A stretch of DNA of 64,000 nucleotides from Hermatobates lingyangjiaoensis. Its lineage: Eukaryota > Arthropoda > Insecta > Hemiptera > Hermatobatidae. Positions 20,241 to 33,566 of this stretch are shown here, in pieces. The notes under the pieces are model-generated. The model did no database searches, was not told the DNA's origin, and worked only from the letters and a program-made list of their open reading frames with translations. The translations under genes were made by a program, and so were the position numbers. The stretch is taken from assembly GCA_026182355.1 (NCBI GenBank), contig JAPFBL010000068.1, positions 2,745,001 to 2,809,000 on the forward strand, read 5' to 3'. Each line of letters opens with the position of its first letter. The first letter of the stretch is position 1.

Positions 20241-22430
20241 TTTGATATTGTTTCTAGTTAGTTCCATTAACTGGAAAACATTAATATATTTTAAAGTTTA
20301 TAAAGTTTGTATGTTTTTAAAAATTATAAAGTTTTTATGTGTTTGTCATTCATTGATAATCACTGAATGAATTTTTTTAAATCGTCGTTACAATCTCTAA
20401 ATTTTCTTAATTTTTTCAATCATTAAAAATTCAATTTCTGTTGGTTTGGAACTTCTTCCAACTTTTAAATAAAGTTGAAGATATTTGCTTGAGAAAAGAA
20501 AAACATTTCTTTTCAAGATTTAATTATTCAGTGGCAAAAGAACGGGGGTATCTTTGAAATTTAGAATTGACTGATGAAAAAGTTTTTTTTTTATAGCATC
20601 CAATGGGTATATTATTATTTTGTATTTAGTTTTGAATGTTGTTTAGTAAGGATGGAAAATTGAATGCAGACCAATTTGCCAAAAGCTTGAGTTGAGATCT
20701 TGAGCATTCGGCAAAGTTTTATAGAACTTTCGATCCTCTTGTATCGCCTATCTCTTCAGACCATACTTCTGAGGCATATTTTTATATTACTAATAGCCTC
20801 TCCTAGCCTGCAAAGCGAACGACTTTTTCCCTTCAAGTCATAGAATGTGCATTAAATTCTTATAAGAAACATTAGAAGGCCCTCAACTATCTGGATTTAA
20901 TTCTAGAGTATTGCGATCATTTATTGTGTCCTATTAATTTATGTTAGCAATCCAAGGTAATAAGCCAGTCTTCACACAAAATATGTTTACTTATAAAAAC
21001 ATCGCGTTTGAACATGTGTTCATCCTAAGGTTACATCTACAATTCAAGTTAAAAGTTATTAAGAGAAATTTGAAATAGATAATCCGATTTCTAGTAAACA
21101 AAACAGTATGTTCCATGCATGCCTGACTGAACGGGGTGATATGATGTAGTTGGAAGAGTGTTTGAAGATATACTTTTTTCTATTTGTAGGAATTATTGTA
21201 GTTTATCAAGAACTAAGCGAAGGATAGGGAGACTGTGAGTTACAGTGTACCAATAGTCCTAATATATTTGAATAATGAAGTCTGTTCTCTTATTGTTTAC
21301 ATTATGTTATTAATTTTAATAACATTCTGGTATTTAAGTTTGAATTGCCAATCACAGTATATAGCAAAACGTAATAAGAAAGCATTTTAAGTTACAAATT
21401 ATTTTTATTGGACTTCGTAACCTTTTGATACTTTAGGAAAAGTGTTGAGGGATGCAACCAATATTTCTGGTGAGGATTATGAATGATAAATGGCTGTATT
21501 AAGTTTGAAATATCTGGGCCTTATAGAGGTACTGTTACTTGGTTTACTGGCATAATTGGAATTAATATTAAATGTTCTATCTGTCTTCAGGGAAACCCAG
21601 TCCAAAGGCCGAATTACCTGCTGAAAAGTCTTGTCGTAGATAATATTATTTGAAACAAAAACTAGAGATACTATGGAGGGTAATAAGTGTAACAGAAATA
21701 CACTTGTCATAAGGACGTCTGCTAGCAATGTAGAGGGGTTGTTTTTCCTCGTGAATAATAAATTCCTAATTCATTTCTATATCGTACTCATGTACTAGCT
21801 TCTCCTGGTTTTGACCATCGTCCTACGTAGTATTATTCTTATTCGTTTATAATCATTCTACGTCGTACTCACATGGGGAGTTTTCCCGAGTTTTGGACTC
21901 TGCCAGTCATTAAAAGCAACTACCCTAGTCAATCGTACAGAATATATAGTATGTACACTGCAGTGTGCAGCCCATGCTGCTCGCTTAGTACCAGCAGTTA
22001 GTTAAATGGTTTACATTGTTTGACGTGGTTTTATTATTAGAAGAGGCTTCATAATGTCCTCAAAATCTTTATTTTTAGTAATATAATTCCCACCTTATTC
22101 TACATTCTCCATTTTATAATTGGTAAAAGTTTAATTGATTTGATTATTAGCTTTGAAATTATTTTTCGGTTCTGTATTTCATTTACTAAATATTATGGCC
22201 GGCTTCTCTTATGTATTGATTATAAATGTATTAATTTTATTAATTATAAAATTAAATGGATGCTTAATTATTTTTATACGAGTAATCCCTCTTATATGGG
22301 ATTCGCACATTTACATGTTTATTTTTTTTATGTTTTGTTAGAGTTAAGTTATAATTCTTATTTATGACTATTTGATGTGTAAGTTGTAATTTATTGTTTA
22401 AATTATTGAGTATTTTTTTCTATCTACCGT
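20241..22430. other. AT-rich non-coding stretch
   Basis: The only recognisable item is a worn family-C copy at about 20960-21045 (minus; GTTTGAACATGTGTTCATC). A run of short frames near 21477-21728 and 22140-22367 is not convincing as coding. Confidence 0.5.
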
Positions 22431-22560
22431 TCACGAGCAATGCAAGCAGTTATTGTGTGGTATTTACTCATAATAGCGAGGAAAAATACATTAGTGTTCA
22501 CCCCAAGGATTTTATTAAACCACGCGTTTCGAACAACTAATGTTCATCATCAGGTACATC
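22431..22560 (-). repeat. Family-C repeat, single end
   Basis: The repeat begins TCACGAGCAATGCAAGCAG, continues through TTATTGTGTGGTATTTACTC, and reaches the motif at 22520-22557. The same end occurs at 61213 onward. On the minus strand the core is a canonical CUGAUGA, then U, a GAACAUUAGUUGUUC hairpin, GAA and ACGCGU. No inverted partner was found nearby. Confidence 0.6.
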
Positions 22561-25454
22561 GATTGGGGAGTTGACAGACACTCAGACTAGTTTACATGTC
22601 CGGCATCAAATAATATTAGTTTTGCTTATTGAATTATATTATACCTTATGTTCATTGGAGTTTCTAATATTTTATCATTTTTACTGCATTTGATATGCTA
22701 TATTCAAGCAGAATGTTCACACCTTATTACATGTCTAATGGTGTTTTCTGATTTATGGATTTTAATTTGAACCTTTGAGTTCACAATTAGGGACTTTTAA
22801 TTAGGGAGAATTTGAGTTTACGTTTGTTTGTTTGTAATTGTATATGTTTCCGTTTGATCTTATTAATTGGAGGAATTATTGATTATACTTTTAATTTCGG
22901 TTTTTTATATTAATTATACTTTTATTCGTTACCTGCCTTAATAGCTACCAATAGTTACTAATATTTATTATTATTCATTATATCGGAAGCTATGTGCTCA
23001 TTATATGTGCCCAGTGTGTTCATTGTATTGGAAACTAACTTTGTTCGTTGGTTGAATTTTTTTTATGATTATATAATAACATTGTATATATCTAAACTAT
23101 TGAATCATATACTTCCAATGTCTGTTGCAATAGTTACTTGGCTTAACTTGGTTAATTAACGTCGATGTTGAGTGTGTACTCTGTCAGGTACTCGTTAAAG
23201 ATCCGTACTCTAAATACATTTTAGTTAGGCAAAATTTAGGACTTCCAGATAGTAGAATGTTCATTATGTGGTGACGCAAAGGAACAATATTCGGCCTATC
23301 TGTGTTCCTTGTGGTACTCCCACTGCAGCCTAACCTAACCTATTTAATATTCTAGGATAGTATTAATGTGTGCTTGTAGTTTTTGTAAATAATATTGAGA
23401 CAATTGATTTTTGTTCGTGAAACCAGTCATATTATTTATCTGCCTAATAATTTTTTTTGAGTTTGTTGATATTTTTACTTGCTATTATTAATTGTTTGTC
23501 CCTAAATGAGCACACTCAATTTTAGATGTTATTAATCGTTGTTTAGTTTCGCTTTTCTTATAGTGAAGTGATCGAATTCCGTTCTTTCTTTTCAAGATCC
23601 ATGAACTTGGAACGACATGGAAAGATCATAGACTTCTTTGACGACAGAATTTTTCTAAGACACAGAGAGAGGAACACCTGAGTGAACAACGCCTACCAAG
23701 TATATTGGGTTTGGAAACACTAACACCACTTATTGTCAGCAAATGACGGGCTGAAGAACGAATGAGCCTATTCCATTCCTGATTTAACAAATCATATTAG
23801 TTTTAATTCGGGTGTTTCTCCAGGTCTGTAGTACGGTTGTATTATGCTTGTGGATGCAGTGGTTTAGATGGCCATTTTCTAGCTCTCGGAATTTCGAATT
23901 TGTAAAAATGGTCTCCTAATACAATGATTTAATTTACTGAGTAGTACAGTTTAAATGGGTGTACGTATTAGTTTGCCAGTTGGATACCTGGGGTTCTAAC
24001 CATATAGCGATGGTCTCTGAACTCTGGCTGCCAGATACCTGTTTCTTTTGTTAGTATGACCACTGGTGTTAATCATAATGAATATGCGAGTCATGCATGC
24101 TTAAGCGTACGACGTAAAAGGGCCTTATGCATTCACTGTTAACTACACATGCACAACAACACTATTCTACCTCAACGGTATAACCACCAGAAAGTAAAGG
24201 ACAACTGCAGTATGCTCCTGTAACGCTCCTACACCGTACCATCACCGTCATAAAACACCAGTTTTATTTTACAACCACCAAGTAGTTACATAATCGTTTT
24301 AAAAATTTGAAATACACATCATAATTTTGTATAAAAATTATACACGCCATATTTTTAATCATTAAATTTTGAAATTTTTTTTGAAAATAAATTTATAAAT
24401 TCCTTGCTCCAGGCTTGGTAACTGTAAAATGTAACAGTAAATTCAACGAAATGCCAATTAAAAATATACACTGATAGAATGTTCATAAAAAGCCAAATTA
24501 ATCACCGCCATAAGTTTCAGAGGATTGAATGCGTTTAGAAACAATTATATTGTTCAGTTCTGATAAATGGATCTTCGTTAATTGATTACGTCATGTTTCA
24601 ACTTAGGGGAGCTTGTTTGTTTGATATTAGAAAAAAAAAATATCTAGCATATGGAAGTGTTATTTTCTGTTGACCGTATATCCTGCAATGTAATAAGAAT
24701 TCGAAGTTAATGAACTTGGGGTGTTAGTATGGCAGTTGCTTTGTTTTGCTCTCTTTTCAGAATTGACTTCTCTGCGAGCTTGGGCGGAGCTGATGATCGC
24801 TCACCTGTCTGCACCAGACTTTTAGAATTGACAATGAATAGTTCAATTCCAAAAAAAGAAAAATCGAGTCAGGCAATTACTGACCCATTGAGTATATTTC
24901 ACTATCTTAAAACAGTTCTAATTTATTACTTTGTTTTATCCTACTTTTTTTCAACTTCCCTTCTTTTCAATGTATTTAAATACATCCTGAATTGGTTGAC
25001 TCCTAGGAAAAAACATCGTTGAAGAGATTTATTACTCGAAAATCCTTTTTCTAGAAGATAAAGAATATAAGAGAGGAGTGAGAGGGAGCGAGGGAGAAAC
25101 ATAACGTCAATTTTATAGCTCAAAACTTTTTTCGGACTAATGGTTGCAATAACCAGAGAATAATTCACCAAAAATGATGTCGCTGCAGTTTTTCACTATG
25201 TATTTGTCGTTATGGTTTAGAATTGTAAATAACATCTAAAGGCAAAACAGTAAGTTGTGCTAAGCATTGCTTCAAAGTTCTTACTTTTTTTTAAAGGTTG
25301 TTTTGAAATTAATGTTCCTTGCGTCCACAACCAGTTCGGTCGTTGTTAGGTAATTTCAGAACCTTGGAGTTGATGCCATGTTTAAGTATTATGGTCGGTC
25401 ATTGTGTTTGATAACAGTTCATGAATGACCCATGCTCATATGGTGCTTCACTGA
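22561..25454. other. AT-rich non-coding stretch
   Basis: GC-richer patches at about 23570-23770 and 23980-24260 hold no convincing frame. A short CCTAACCTAACCT run at 23329-23341 is too small to be telomeric. Nothing else was assigned. Confidence 0.45.
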
Positions 25455-25545
25455 TAAAGAGGAAAGGTATGATAAAATCTCCCCACAATGATGTGTTATG
25501 AAAAAACAAAACGTTTCAACACTTAGTGTCTTTCCTCAGGTAATA
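25455..25545 (-). repeat. Degenerate family-C repeat
   Basis: Contains AACGTTTCAACACTTAGTG and CCTCAGGTAA, matching the family-C core with losses. The hairpin survives only in part. Confidence 0.45.
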
Positions 25546-25733
25546 TAGTAGTATGACAGTAAATTTTTCCATCAAGATATAATAAAACACTTATGTATAA
25601 TTTCATCCAATATAATTCTATTAAAAGTCAAATCCCATTAATGTGTAATTCTTGCTGTGGACAAATGTTACCGTAGAACTGTTCTAATTGCGTGTTGTAT
25701 TTCAGCTGGGTGGAGTATTAAAATCATATGCCT

Positions 25734-26583
25734 ATGTTGTAGTGTGGTATTTACTGATATAAGGGAATTTAAAAAATTACGTTTTTGAGTTTTCTCCAAA
25801 TAAAAAGTTTAATATGAAAACTAACAACGACTTTGTTCTTCTTCAGATTTATATCTAAAAAAATATACATATCTGTGAGCTTTAATAACATCAATAAGAG
25901 AGTATTATTTGATATTGAATACAATATATTAATGTTATATTGCACTGTTGAGTTTTTAACAAGGGAATTAGTTTGAAAAATGGCTTAAATAGTCCTGAAT
26001 CTTCATAAAACATCACCACATGCTGAAACATGAACCAATTTATAAGTAACAAAGATTTTTAATAACCTGCACTTTTGAGATGTTATTCTACGGGAGTGAC
26101 CTAGGAAGGACTGAGGGTTCAAGGAGTGTTGGTAGAGATGGGACAGGGTTCAGAGTAATGCAGGAAATCATGGCAGGTATATTTACCTATGTACATTGGA
26201 ACATGGCTGTTTAGCAAGTGGAAACACATTTTCAAATTATATAAAAATTCAAGAAATTTCGGACAACTCGGTATTTGTTCGTTCAGACATCAGGAGGAAT
26301 TCATTCTAAAGGATTTATTGATTTCTAATTGCTTCTAAGCCTTCTGTTTGCTGAAACTTATAGTTAATATGTAAAATTGTTTAATCGGTATTTGGGTCAA
26401 AACTATGGTTGTTTGTTATGGTTGTGTTTGGCAAATAGGGAAACGAAATGATTAATATTTCTATTTGATTCTCGTTAGATGTAAACTTGAAGAAGAACAC
26501 TAAGTGTTCGAAAGTCGTTGTTAGTTTTCATATTAAACTTTTTGTGTTGTGACGTAATTTTTAAAATTCCCCAGTATTGACTA
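25734..26583. repeat. Family-C foldback (about 850 bp)
   Basis: The left arm (GTGTGGTATTTACTGATA through AAAAAGTTTAATATGAAAAC) is the inverse of the right arm ending near 26583. The right arm keeps the full motif (26484-26523). The left arm has lost about 14 bases of the hairpin, reading GACTTTGTTCTTCTTC. Arms are about 100 bp. The interior has no gene. Confidence 0.7.
26484..26523 (+). ncRNA. Hammerhead-like motif, family C
   Basis: AAC is followed by UUGAAGA, an extra A, GAACAC-UAA-GUGUUC, GAA, AGUCGU, U and GUU. AAC/GUU can pair as stem I. The first core base is U instead of C. Confidence 0.4.
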
Positions 26584-28987
26584 TGTATGTTAACACGGTA
26601 GCTTTTTCAGTCGGTTTTGCGACACTCTGCTGACGCGAAAATCCCTGAAATCTATCCAAATTTTTTGCCATGAGAAATAAATTAACTCTTATGTGTATAT
26701 TTGTTTGGCGTTTATTAACTTATATTTTTTTTATTTTTATAAAATGTTTGTATCTTTGATGTAAATAATACATTGGACCAATGAGGGAAGCGAAGGGACT
26801 GGCCCTTCCTCTTTCATGTTTTTATACATCTCCAAGGTTCCTTAGGGTCAACACTAAACAGTGGATGGACAACAGTAAACAAAGTTGGATTGCCAATCCA
26901 CGGTTAAAGCAATCAAAAAGGTTAATAGCTCCGATTTTTTTTTTTTTTTGATTACATTATTATGTTGATAATAATTCAAGTCTTCACTACAAATGTTTTA
27001 TATAAACAAACCAGAGGCACTTAGAAACTTAATAACTTGAAAATAATTTCAAAGTGCCCTTTGGATTTTTTGAATTCTACATGTAACATGAAGAAAAACA
27101 CTATTTTTTATCTAAAAACATAATAACGCATAAAAAATAATAACATAAAAACATACATAACGCATTTTTGATCTAAAACCATTACAAAACAATAAAGAAT
27201 GTAGGGAATTGATACATGCTCTCAGCTTAAGGTTGTAAGTGTAACATTTTCACCGTTACTCAATCTGAGATATCCTCTTCATTAAATAGGGAATGAGCAG
27301 GGAGATGCAGACTTTGTTTGGAACAGATATAAACTTTCGAAAATTACTTTGAGATGGCAAAGTAACAGCTTATAAGGGGCTCAGAAACAGTAAATTCAAT
27401 CTTACTCCCTAGACATACAGGGCACTCCTCTGGAATGGTTTATTCAGTTTATAGGTGAAATTAAACGCCCTGGGTTGTTTAACATGATAACATATTAGGG
27501 CTCGAGTAAACTGAATGAAACCCTAATCCCTTTGGCACTTTTAATAATAATAACACGCTGTATATCTCCGTATTTAATTGGTCCCCACAGTCAACAGTTT
27601 GTGACCTATAAGAAATACTACGTGAATTTACAACAATTATATATAGAAAACTTTGTATTTTGAATAAAAATATACATAATAATCAGGGCCGCTTTCAAAT
27701 TGTTTAATTGACTAACAATGGTTAGTTTAGTTGGCAGAGGGTTGGGAGCTGTTTTGTATCCACAAGTTTTGTCAAAGAAATAAGTTCAATTGTGAAGGTC
27801 TATGTAGGTGTAAATGGAATTAAGCTTGTTTGTTTCTCCATAGAAAGCACGAGTGAGCTTCCATTGCTGACTAGCCAAAGGTTAATTCCATCAGCTAGAT
27901 CCTCTTGGCTTGCGTCTCCTCTTGTAATACCCTGTTAGGCTGGCATTTCCTTTTGCTACCCTTTCTAGTTTTTAACTTAAATGATTGTTTTAATAAGCCT
28001 TGAGTGGTCTTCTACAACTTTATCATTAGTAGACTGATTTGTATTCTCATTAGTAATCACTGGAATCGTTTAAATGATAATATGCAGGAACAGTATAAAT
28101 GAGTTTGACTCTTAAAGTAGAATATGTAAATTTTAAATATCAACGGCCCATGGATGACATTTCTCTGAAAATTGCTATGTATTTTTAAGTTAATTAATTT
28201 ATATATCTCTTTCAATTATAATTACTGATAAACCTTCGGTCGATTATTTTAAGAAAGGAAACCTAGGCCTGATTTTTTTATTGCCCAGTACTAATTTCAA
28301 AACAGTGTGGCTATGGGTGCCGCTAATCATAACCCAAGTGGACCATAGGTTCACTTAGAGGTATGCCATTTTGACTGGTTCATTTTTTCACACTTTTCTG
28401 CTGCACTGAAGATAATCCCTTCTTTAATTTTCTTTTCACTATTACAAATCTATTTTTATTTTTTTCCTTGATTTCTTTATCCTGTGTAATGTTTCATATA
28501 TGTATTATAATACCTTTTATCCTTGATTGTCGGCACTAATGAAATTAACAATTGAAGTAGAATTAAATCGTAATTTCCCTTTCTTAGTATCCTTATCCTT
28601 ACACCTTAAAGAGTAACGTTTCGGTGTTTATAGAAAACCAACTAATGTATTGTGTATGTATTGTATTGTGTATGTTCATTTTTATTTTTCCAATGCAAGA
28701 AATGCTAATATATCTGTTATTAGACAAGTTTTTTGAGGACTTTAGGAGCTTGCTCCCCTGAATTCCTTAATGCTAAAATTAATACAATTTCTTATATTGC
28801 GTCTTCGTTTTTTATTTTATCGACAAAGTTTTAAAAGTTTTAAAAAAAAATTCTTTTTTTAAAGGTTTAATACTTTAAACAGAAAGACTTTAAAGTGTAG
28901 GTTTATTCAAGTATGTGAACGTGTTCCTTGGAACCAATTGTGTTCTTTTTCATAACTTTTAATTGACTTGTGTATTGGGTGGAGGTA
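26584..28987. other. AT-rich non-coding stretch
   Basis: No gene, RNA or element terminus was recognised. It contains a T10-plus homopolymer near 26935-26949 and a GC-richer patch around 27830-27960 without a usable frame. Confidence 0.45.
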
Positions 28988-29831
28988 TCTTAGAGCAGTT
29001 GTAACTTTTTTGGGTATTGTCCCTATAAAATTTGTTGTAAAATGAATTTACCCCGACACTTAGGAGTACTCTGGTGGGCAAACCAATGTACTTGGTTTGT
29101 ACCAAGTACAAACGTGAATTTATTCACGGATAATAAATTAACAAAAAATGTGTAATGGAAAAATGTTTTAATTCTTAATTTGATCTATTAAAGGAAATAA
29201 ACGTTTGTATTTTTGGTATGGAATAGCTATTAAGAATAAAACGTAGGTATCACATTTGTGAACAGAAATAAAAAAAAATTGTAGCATTACTTATCACACA
29301 TTCAAAACTATGTACTTCAAAATCATACAATAAAAAAAGAAAATGTTATTGAATCCACTGTTACGGGGAAAAAATGTTCATGCTTTCTGATATAAGAATA
29401 TATATATAGTCACTTGATAAATGGAAAGACGATCCAAAGAAAAATTATCTTATAATTTCTGGCATAAGAAAATATTGAAAACTTTAATATTTTAACATCA
29501 GATTGAAATCATTAATATTTCATATCAGCTAACTCAGGTTTTGGAAAAATATTAGCCTTTCATCTTGGGTATAACAAATTCGATATCAGGGATTTTTGAT
29601 ATTACTAGGATGCTGTGTTCAGGATTCAACTGGTTTCTGTATTTCGTTTTTAGATTTACAAGGGTAGAAGAAAAGGCTAGTTAAATCAGCGTGGGATTCT
29701 CGATGCACTCTTTTACCCAACTTTCCCTCCCTTAGGTTATCCACGTCCGTAGCACGTTCGTTACCCCCAAAAACTGCCTAATTTACCCCATTTGGGGTAA
29801 TTTTTTCCTGTTCCCAACCACTCTCTTAGAG
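28988..29831. mobile_element. hAT-like element with perfect 8-bp duplication
   Basis: TCTTAGAG occurs at 28988-28995 and again at 29824-29831, flanking an 828-bp segment. The ends read CAGTTGTAAC (left) and, inverted, GAGTGGTTGGGAACAGG (right). GGGGTAA-type motifs lie just inside. The inner sequence aligns in patches with 55596-56180, including AATGAATTTACCCC, GGAAAAATGTT and ACTTTAATATTTTAA. Eight-base duplications and CAG-type ends fit the hAT superfamily. No transposase frame survives. Confidence 0.6.
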
Positions 29832-32241
29832 TGTAATTTTTCATGTTTTTCTCATGGGTGGTTTAATTTTGCTGATTATGTACTAAAATAACAACCTCGT
29901 AGTAAAGATAAAATTAAATATATCAAAAGGGTTATGGTGCGATAGAAATACTATTGAAATACTTTTTGGCTGTAGATGTTTTGGAATGTGAGGAGGAATG
30001 CGGTGTAGTGTAAGGCAGAGTGACCCACACTGCTTTCGGGATGGGTATGATATAGTGGAGCCGGGATAGCCCTAAATGGCTCCCTCCGCCCATTCAGCTC
30101 TAGCGCTAAAAGCGAGCCTTTGTGGCTGAGCCTATAGCTCTCTGCATTGATTTATCATTAATACTAGCGAACTGTTCGTCATAAGTACACAGCAATTAAA
30201 ATCAGTCGTTATCATACAGTCAGACATAAGAATTCTGATTTATAGTGAATGACAAAAAATAGTCATTTTAGTAACAAGCAACTTGTTTTTACAAAAGAGT
30301 TATAGCAAATTCAAGTGAGGAAGGCAAGGAATTATAAAGATTGCTGGTTCTTCTAGCAACCATTACAAACACCTATTGATTGTGTCAAAGTTTAATAGTT
30401 TGTAATATTACTTTTCATCAGGAAGAATAAAAATACGGAAAGAAACAATATATACAAGTTTTGCTTCAAGTGTTTGCCACGCAAAGGTATTATAAGTTAT
30501 GACATTTAGATGAACTTTTATGGGTAGCATTATAATCTAAAATATCTACTATAGGTCTATCTTTACAATAAATGACGTACACAGGGATGGATGAAAATTT
30601 TTCGATTGTGTGGTCATTTAGTAAACTTAAAATGTTGTATTTAATATGGTCTTACTATTGAATTAATTTTCTTGTGCCCTTTCTGACATTTTATTTTATT
30701 TAGGAGTCAGATTAGTGAAATATTATTATGCTTGTCGATTTAAAAATTATGATAGCCTCTTTACAAGTCATACGTAAGAAAACATCATAAACAAACATTA
30801 TATGTACATATGTTATATACAAAAATATTTTTTTTTTATCACTATTCTTTATAGAACAAACAAATGAAATGAGTAGTGTGTGGCAAGAAGACAAAAATCA
30901 TCCTTTAAGAGTATTGTTCCAACAAATGTTTATTATACTATGACGATGCATACTTTAAAATAAAATGTATCAAATTTACAACTGTATGCATTGTATGAGT
31001 TTATGATTAATCCACTATTATTTGACTAAATTGGTACATTGTTCTTTTTAAAAAAAGAACAATGTAATGTCACTGCTAAAAAAACATGTAATAGGAATTG
31101 TTCCACATATTATTTTCAATAATTGGTTAAAAATGGTTTGCATTTAAGATATCAAATAACATTTTAAGCACTCCTTAGTGTTTTTCTTTTAATAAACTTT
31201 TAGTGTTATAAAATGACAATGTTATAACACTAAACAATTTTCTTGTTGGATTCTGATAAAAAATATGCTGATTTAATGCAAGCAAATCTGGTAACTACAT
31301 TGTGCTTATTCCAAGTGTGCGACTACTTGAGTACACGAACAAACCTTTCTCTTCTATTATATTAGGCAACAAAAGCATGTACCATTGAAAAGCAGATGTT
31401 TTGCTTCTTTTTTATAAATTAATTTTCCATATGATTTAGTAGTATTATTATTTATTTTAAAACTGCTATCTACCTATATATGTATAAAACCAAGATTTTT
31501 TTGTAAATATTCTTTTGTACCTAAAATATTTGAGAAAGCTTTAAATATCAAGACCGTAGTGGATGTTTGTAGGTGTTTTAAGACGATTTCTCAGTTAATA
31601 CCATTAATTAGTTGTTACATCTTTTTTTTTATTTTTTTCAAATTACTTTTTAGAGTCTTTAGTTTTACAAAATGTTTAAGAAGTTTGTTTATTTCGATTA
31701 TTGTTGTTTCGTATAGTTTTTGTTTATAAACAATAAATATTTTTGGACAAAACTGTCTAATTATAGAAAAGAATATTACTAATTATTACTCTAAGAATAA
31801 ATATGTATTTTACCCCTTGAAAACATTTGACAATAATGTGATACAATAATTGAAATATGTAACAATTTGAAGATATAAATAAAATTATTATTAAAATTTG
31901 ATGACAGAAGCACGTTCTAAAGTAACTAAATATAGTTATTTAGTTATAGTTATTTAGCTCAGTAGACTAAGCTAGCCAAGTGTGAATAGAAACGAGAAAT
32001 CATTGTTATAGTAAATCTCATAATACCTCGGTATTACAGTGTTTATCCAACGTTATTCTATGCATTCTTGTTTTATTAACTGTCTGGACCATTCGGATTA
32101 TTTATTTAATAGTCTGAACAAACTTTAGCGTTGCAATAATTATATAATGCCAAATTTTGGCATTATATTGAGTAGGGAATTTTTTTGAGACGTTCATTGA
32201 AGACAACTGTCTTAAACAAACGTTCCTCTTCTTCCCTTCTA
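29832..32241. other. AT-rich non-coding stretch
   Basis: A GC-richer patch at about 30000-30150 has no recognisable content. A 13-bp inverted pair around AATTGGTACATTGTTC (31030-31066) and other small palindromes occur. No gene is supported. Confidence 0.45.
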
Positions 32242-32333
32242 GTCTCTTCCTGAAGACGAACATCTTTTCGAAATATTGACCCTAGGAAGTGTTATGTGTT
32301 GTTTATTCAGTTATTTATCTGTTTAATAATTGC

Positions 32334-32385
<52 letters not shown>
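32242..32385 (+). repeat. Hammerhead-like repeat with (TA)n tail
   Basis: The motif at 32248-32279 is followed by AAGTGTTATGTGTTG and then, 60 bp on, by a (TA)n tract of about 24 units at 32337-32385. This is the same order of parts as in families A and B. Confidence 0.65.
32248..32279 (+). ncRNA. Hammerhead-ribozyme-like motif
   Basis: UC (32248-32249), CUGAAGA (32250-32256), an extra C, the hairpin GAA-CAUCUU-UUC (32258-32269), GAA (32270-32272), AUAU (32273-32276), U (32277) and GA (32278-32279). AUU fits NUH. Stem I is only two pairs here. Confidence 0.45.
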
Positions 32386-32388
<3 letters not shown>

Positions 32389-32929
32389 TCCTGTTTCTTC
32401 TTACTTTTCTTTTTCTGCTCTCCTGAAAACGGTAAGAAAGCTGAAATGATGGAGAATTGTGAGAGTTAGCCTATATTTTATAATTGTAGCTTTTATTATT
32501 TTACATCCATTTTTTGTAAAAATGAAGCTAATAATTAAATTATAATGTCAGTAGTTAAAAAATACTACTACACGGACCATAGTATTATTAATCCTGGCCA
32601 AGTGACATGTTATGCAAAATCAATGAGATATGGTAGTCCAAAAAGATGGATCTTTTTTACATATTTATAAATAAATTGATAGTGAACAAGGAAAGGTAAA
32701 TTAATTTGGAAAGAAAATAAAAAATATACAAAGAAGTTAACGTTAAATAGAAGCGTTGAAAAAAAGAAAGTAAGAATTCTTCATTCCTTATAAAAATTCC
32801 TTAATATTTTAAGTAAAATTAATTCCTTATTAATTCTTACTTCTTTCAACACTTTTATTTTACTTTAACTCTTTGAATATTTTTTATTTTATTTTACAAA
32901 TTAATTTACCTTTCCTTATTCATTCTAAA

Positions 32930-32935
<6 letters not shown>

Positions 32936-32960
<25 letters not shown>
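32936..32960. repeat. (TA)n microsatellite
   Basis: About twelve TA units next to AT-rich DNA. Confidence 0.9.
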
Positions 32961-33138
32961 GCTTTGATATTTACTTAAATCCTATAGCAGGAAGTTAGTT
33001 CGTAGAATCTAATCTCGCAGTCTGAAGATCGTGAAGGCAGAGACTGCGGTTCACTTTAATGATGTATAACAAAATTTCATATAAACACGTGAAATAACAA
33101 TCAATGATCAAACCACAATATGAAATGCGAAAAAAAGG

Positions 33139-33175
33139 CTAAGATCTTTCAGCCGCAACAAGCGGTCTTCGTCAG
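33139..33175 (-). ncRNA. Hammerhead-like motif, family R (left arm)
   Basis: On the minus strand CUGACGA, an extra A, a hairpin starting GACCGC and ending GCGGCU, GAA, the palindrome AGAUCU and U. The closing pair is G-U. Confidence 0.4.
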
Positions 33176-33188
33176 TTGGGTTTTGAAT

Positions 33189-33225
33189 CTGACGAAGAGC
33201 GCTTGTTCCGGCTGAAAGATCTTAG
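33189..33225 (+). ncRNA. Hammerhead-like motif, family R (right arm)
   Basis: CUGACGA (33189-33195), an extra A, a GC-rich hairpin with several mismatches, GAA, AGAUCU and U. The hairpin is weaker than in the other arm. Confidence 0.35.
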
Positions 33226-33262
33226 TCTTTTTTCCCATTTCATATTGTGGTTTGGTCATGTA

Positions 33263-33360
33263 ATATATATATATATGAAAAATACAACACATAGAAGAAA
33301 CGAGAAAACTTACTGGATCAATATTTCGAACTGAAGTTCGTCATCAGGAAGAGAGTAGAA
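33263..33360 (-). repeat. Hammerhead-like repeat beside (TA)n
   Basis: Read on minus, the motif at 33318-33349 is followed by TTACTT/GTTTTCTCG and ATGTGTTG, then a short TA run at 33263-33277. The layout matches the copy at 32242-32385. Confidence 0.6.
33318..33349 (-). ncRNA. Hammerhead-ribozyme-like motif
   Basis: On minus: UC, CUGAUGA (33341-33347), an extra C, a perfect hairpin GAAC-UUCA-GUUC (33328-33339), GAA, AUAU, U and GA. All core residues are canonical except the insertion. Stem I is short. Confidence 0.5.
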
Positions 33361-33523
33361 GGGAGGAAGAAGATGTACGCCCGTTCACGTGTACCAGTGG
33401 AATGGTACTGCAACATTCCACACGTTGCATTATGTTATATCTGCTATGAAACAGATATGACCAAATCCTCTTTCAATTAACTGGCTCTCAACTCTCAAAC
33501 ATAAATTTTGATGAATATATTTG

Positions 33524-33529
<6 letters not shown>

Positions 33530-33563
<34 letters not shown>
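33530..33563. repeat. (TA)n microsatellite
   Basis: About seventeen TA units. It explains the low-complexity open frame at 33430-33618. Confidence 0.9.

Positions 33564-33566
<3 letters not shown>

Larger units (their letters stand above)
33070..33262. repeat. Family-R inverted repeat
   Basis: CACAATATGAAATG and the motif at 33139-33175 (minus) face the motif at 33189-33225 (plus) followed by CATTTCATATTGTG. The arms are about 60 bp with a 13-bp spacer. A related single copy lies at 60622-60750. Cores read CUGACGA on both arms. Confidence 0.75.

Noticed and set aside
23329..23341. CCTAACCTAACCT as insect telomere repeat
   Set aside because: Two and a half units only. Chance is likely.
33000..33060. 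CTGAAGATCGTGAAGG as another hammerhead-like motif
   Set aside because: No hairpin and no GAA-palindrome follow.
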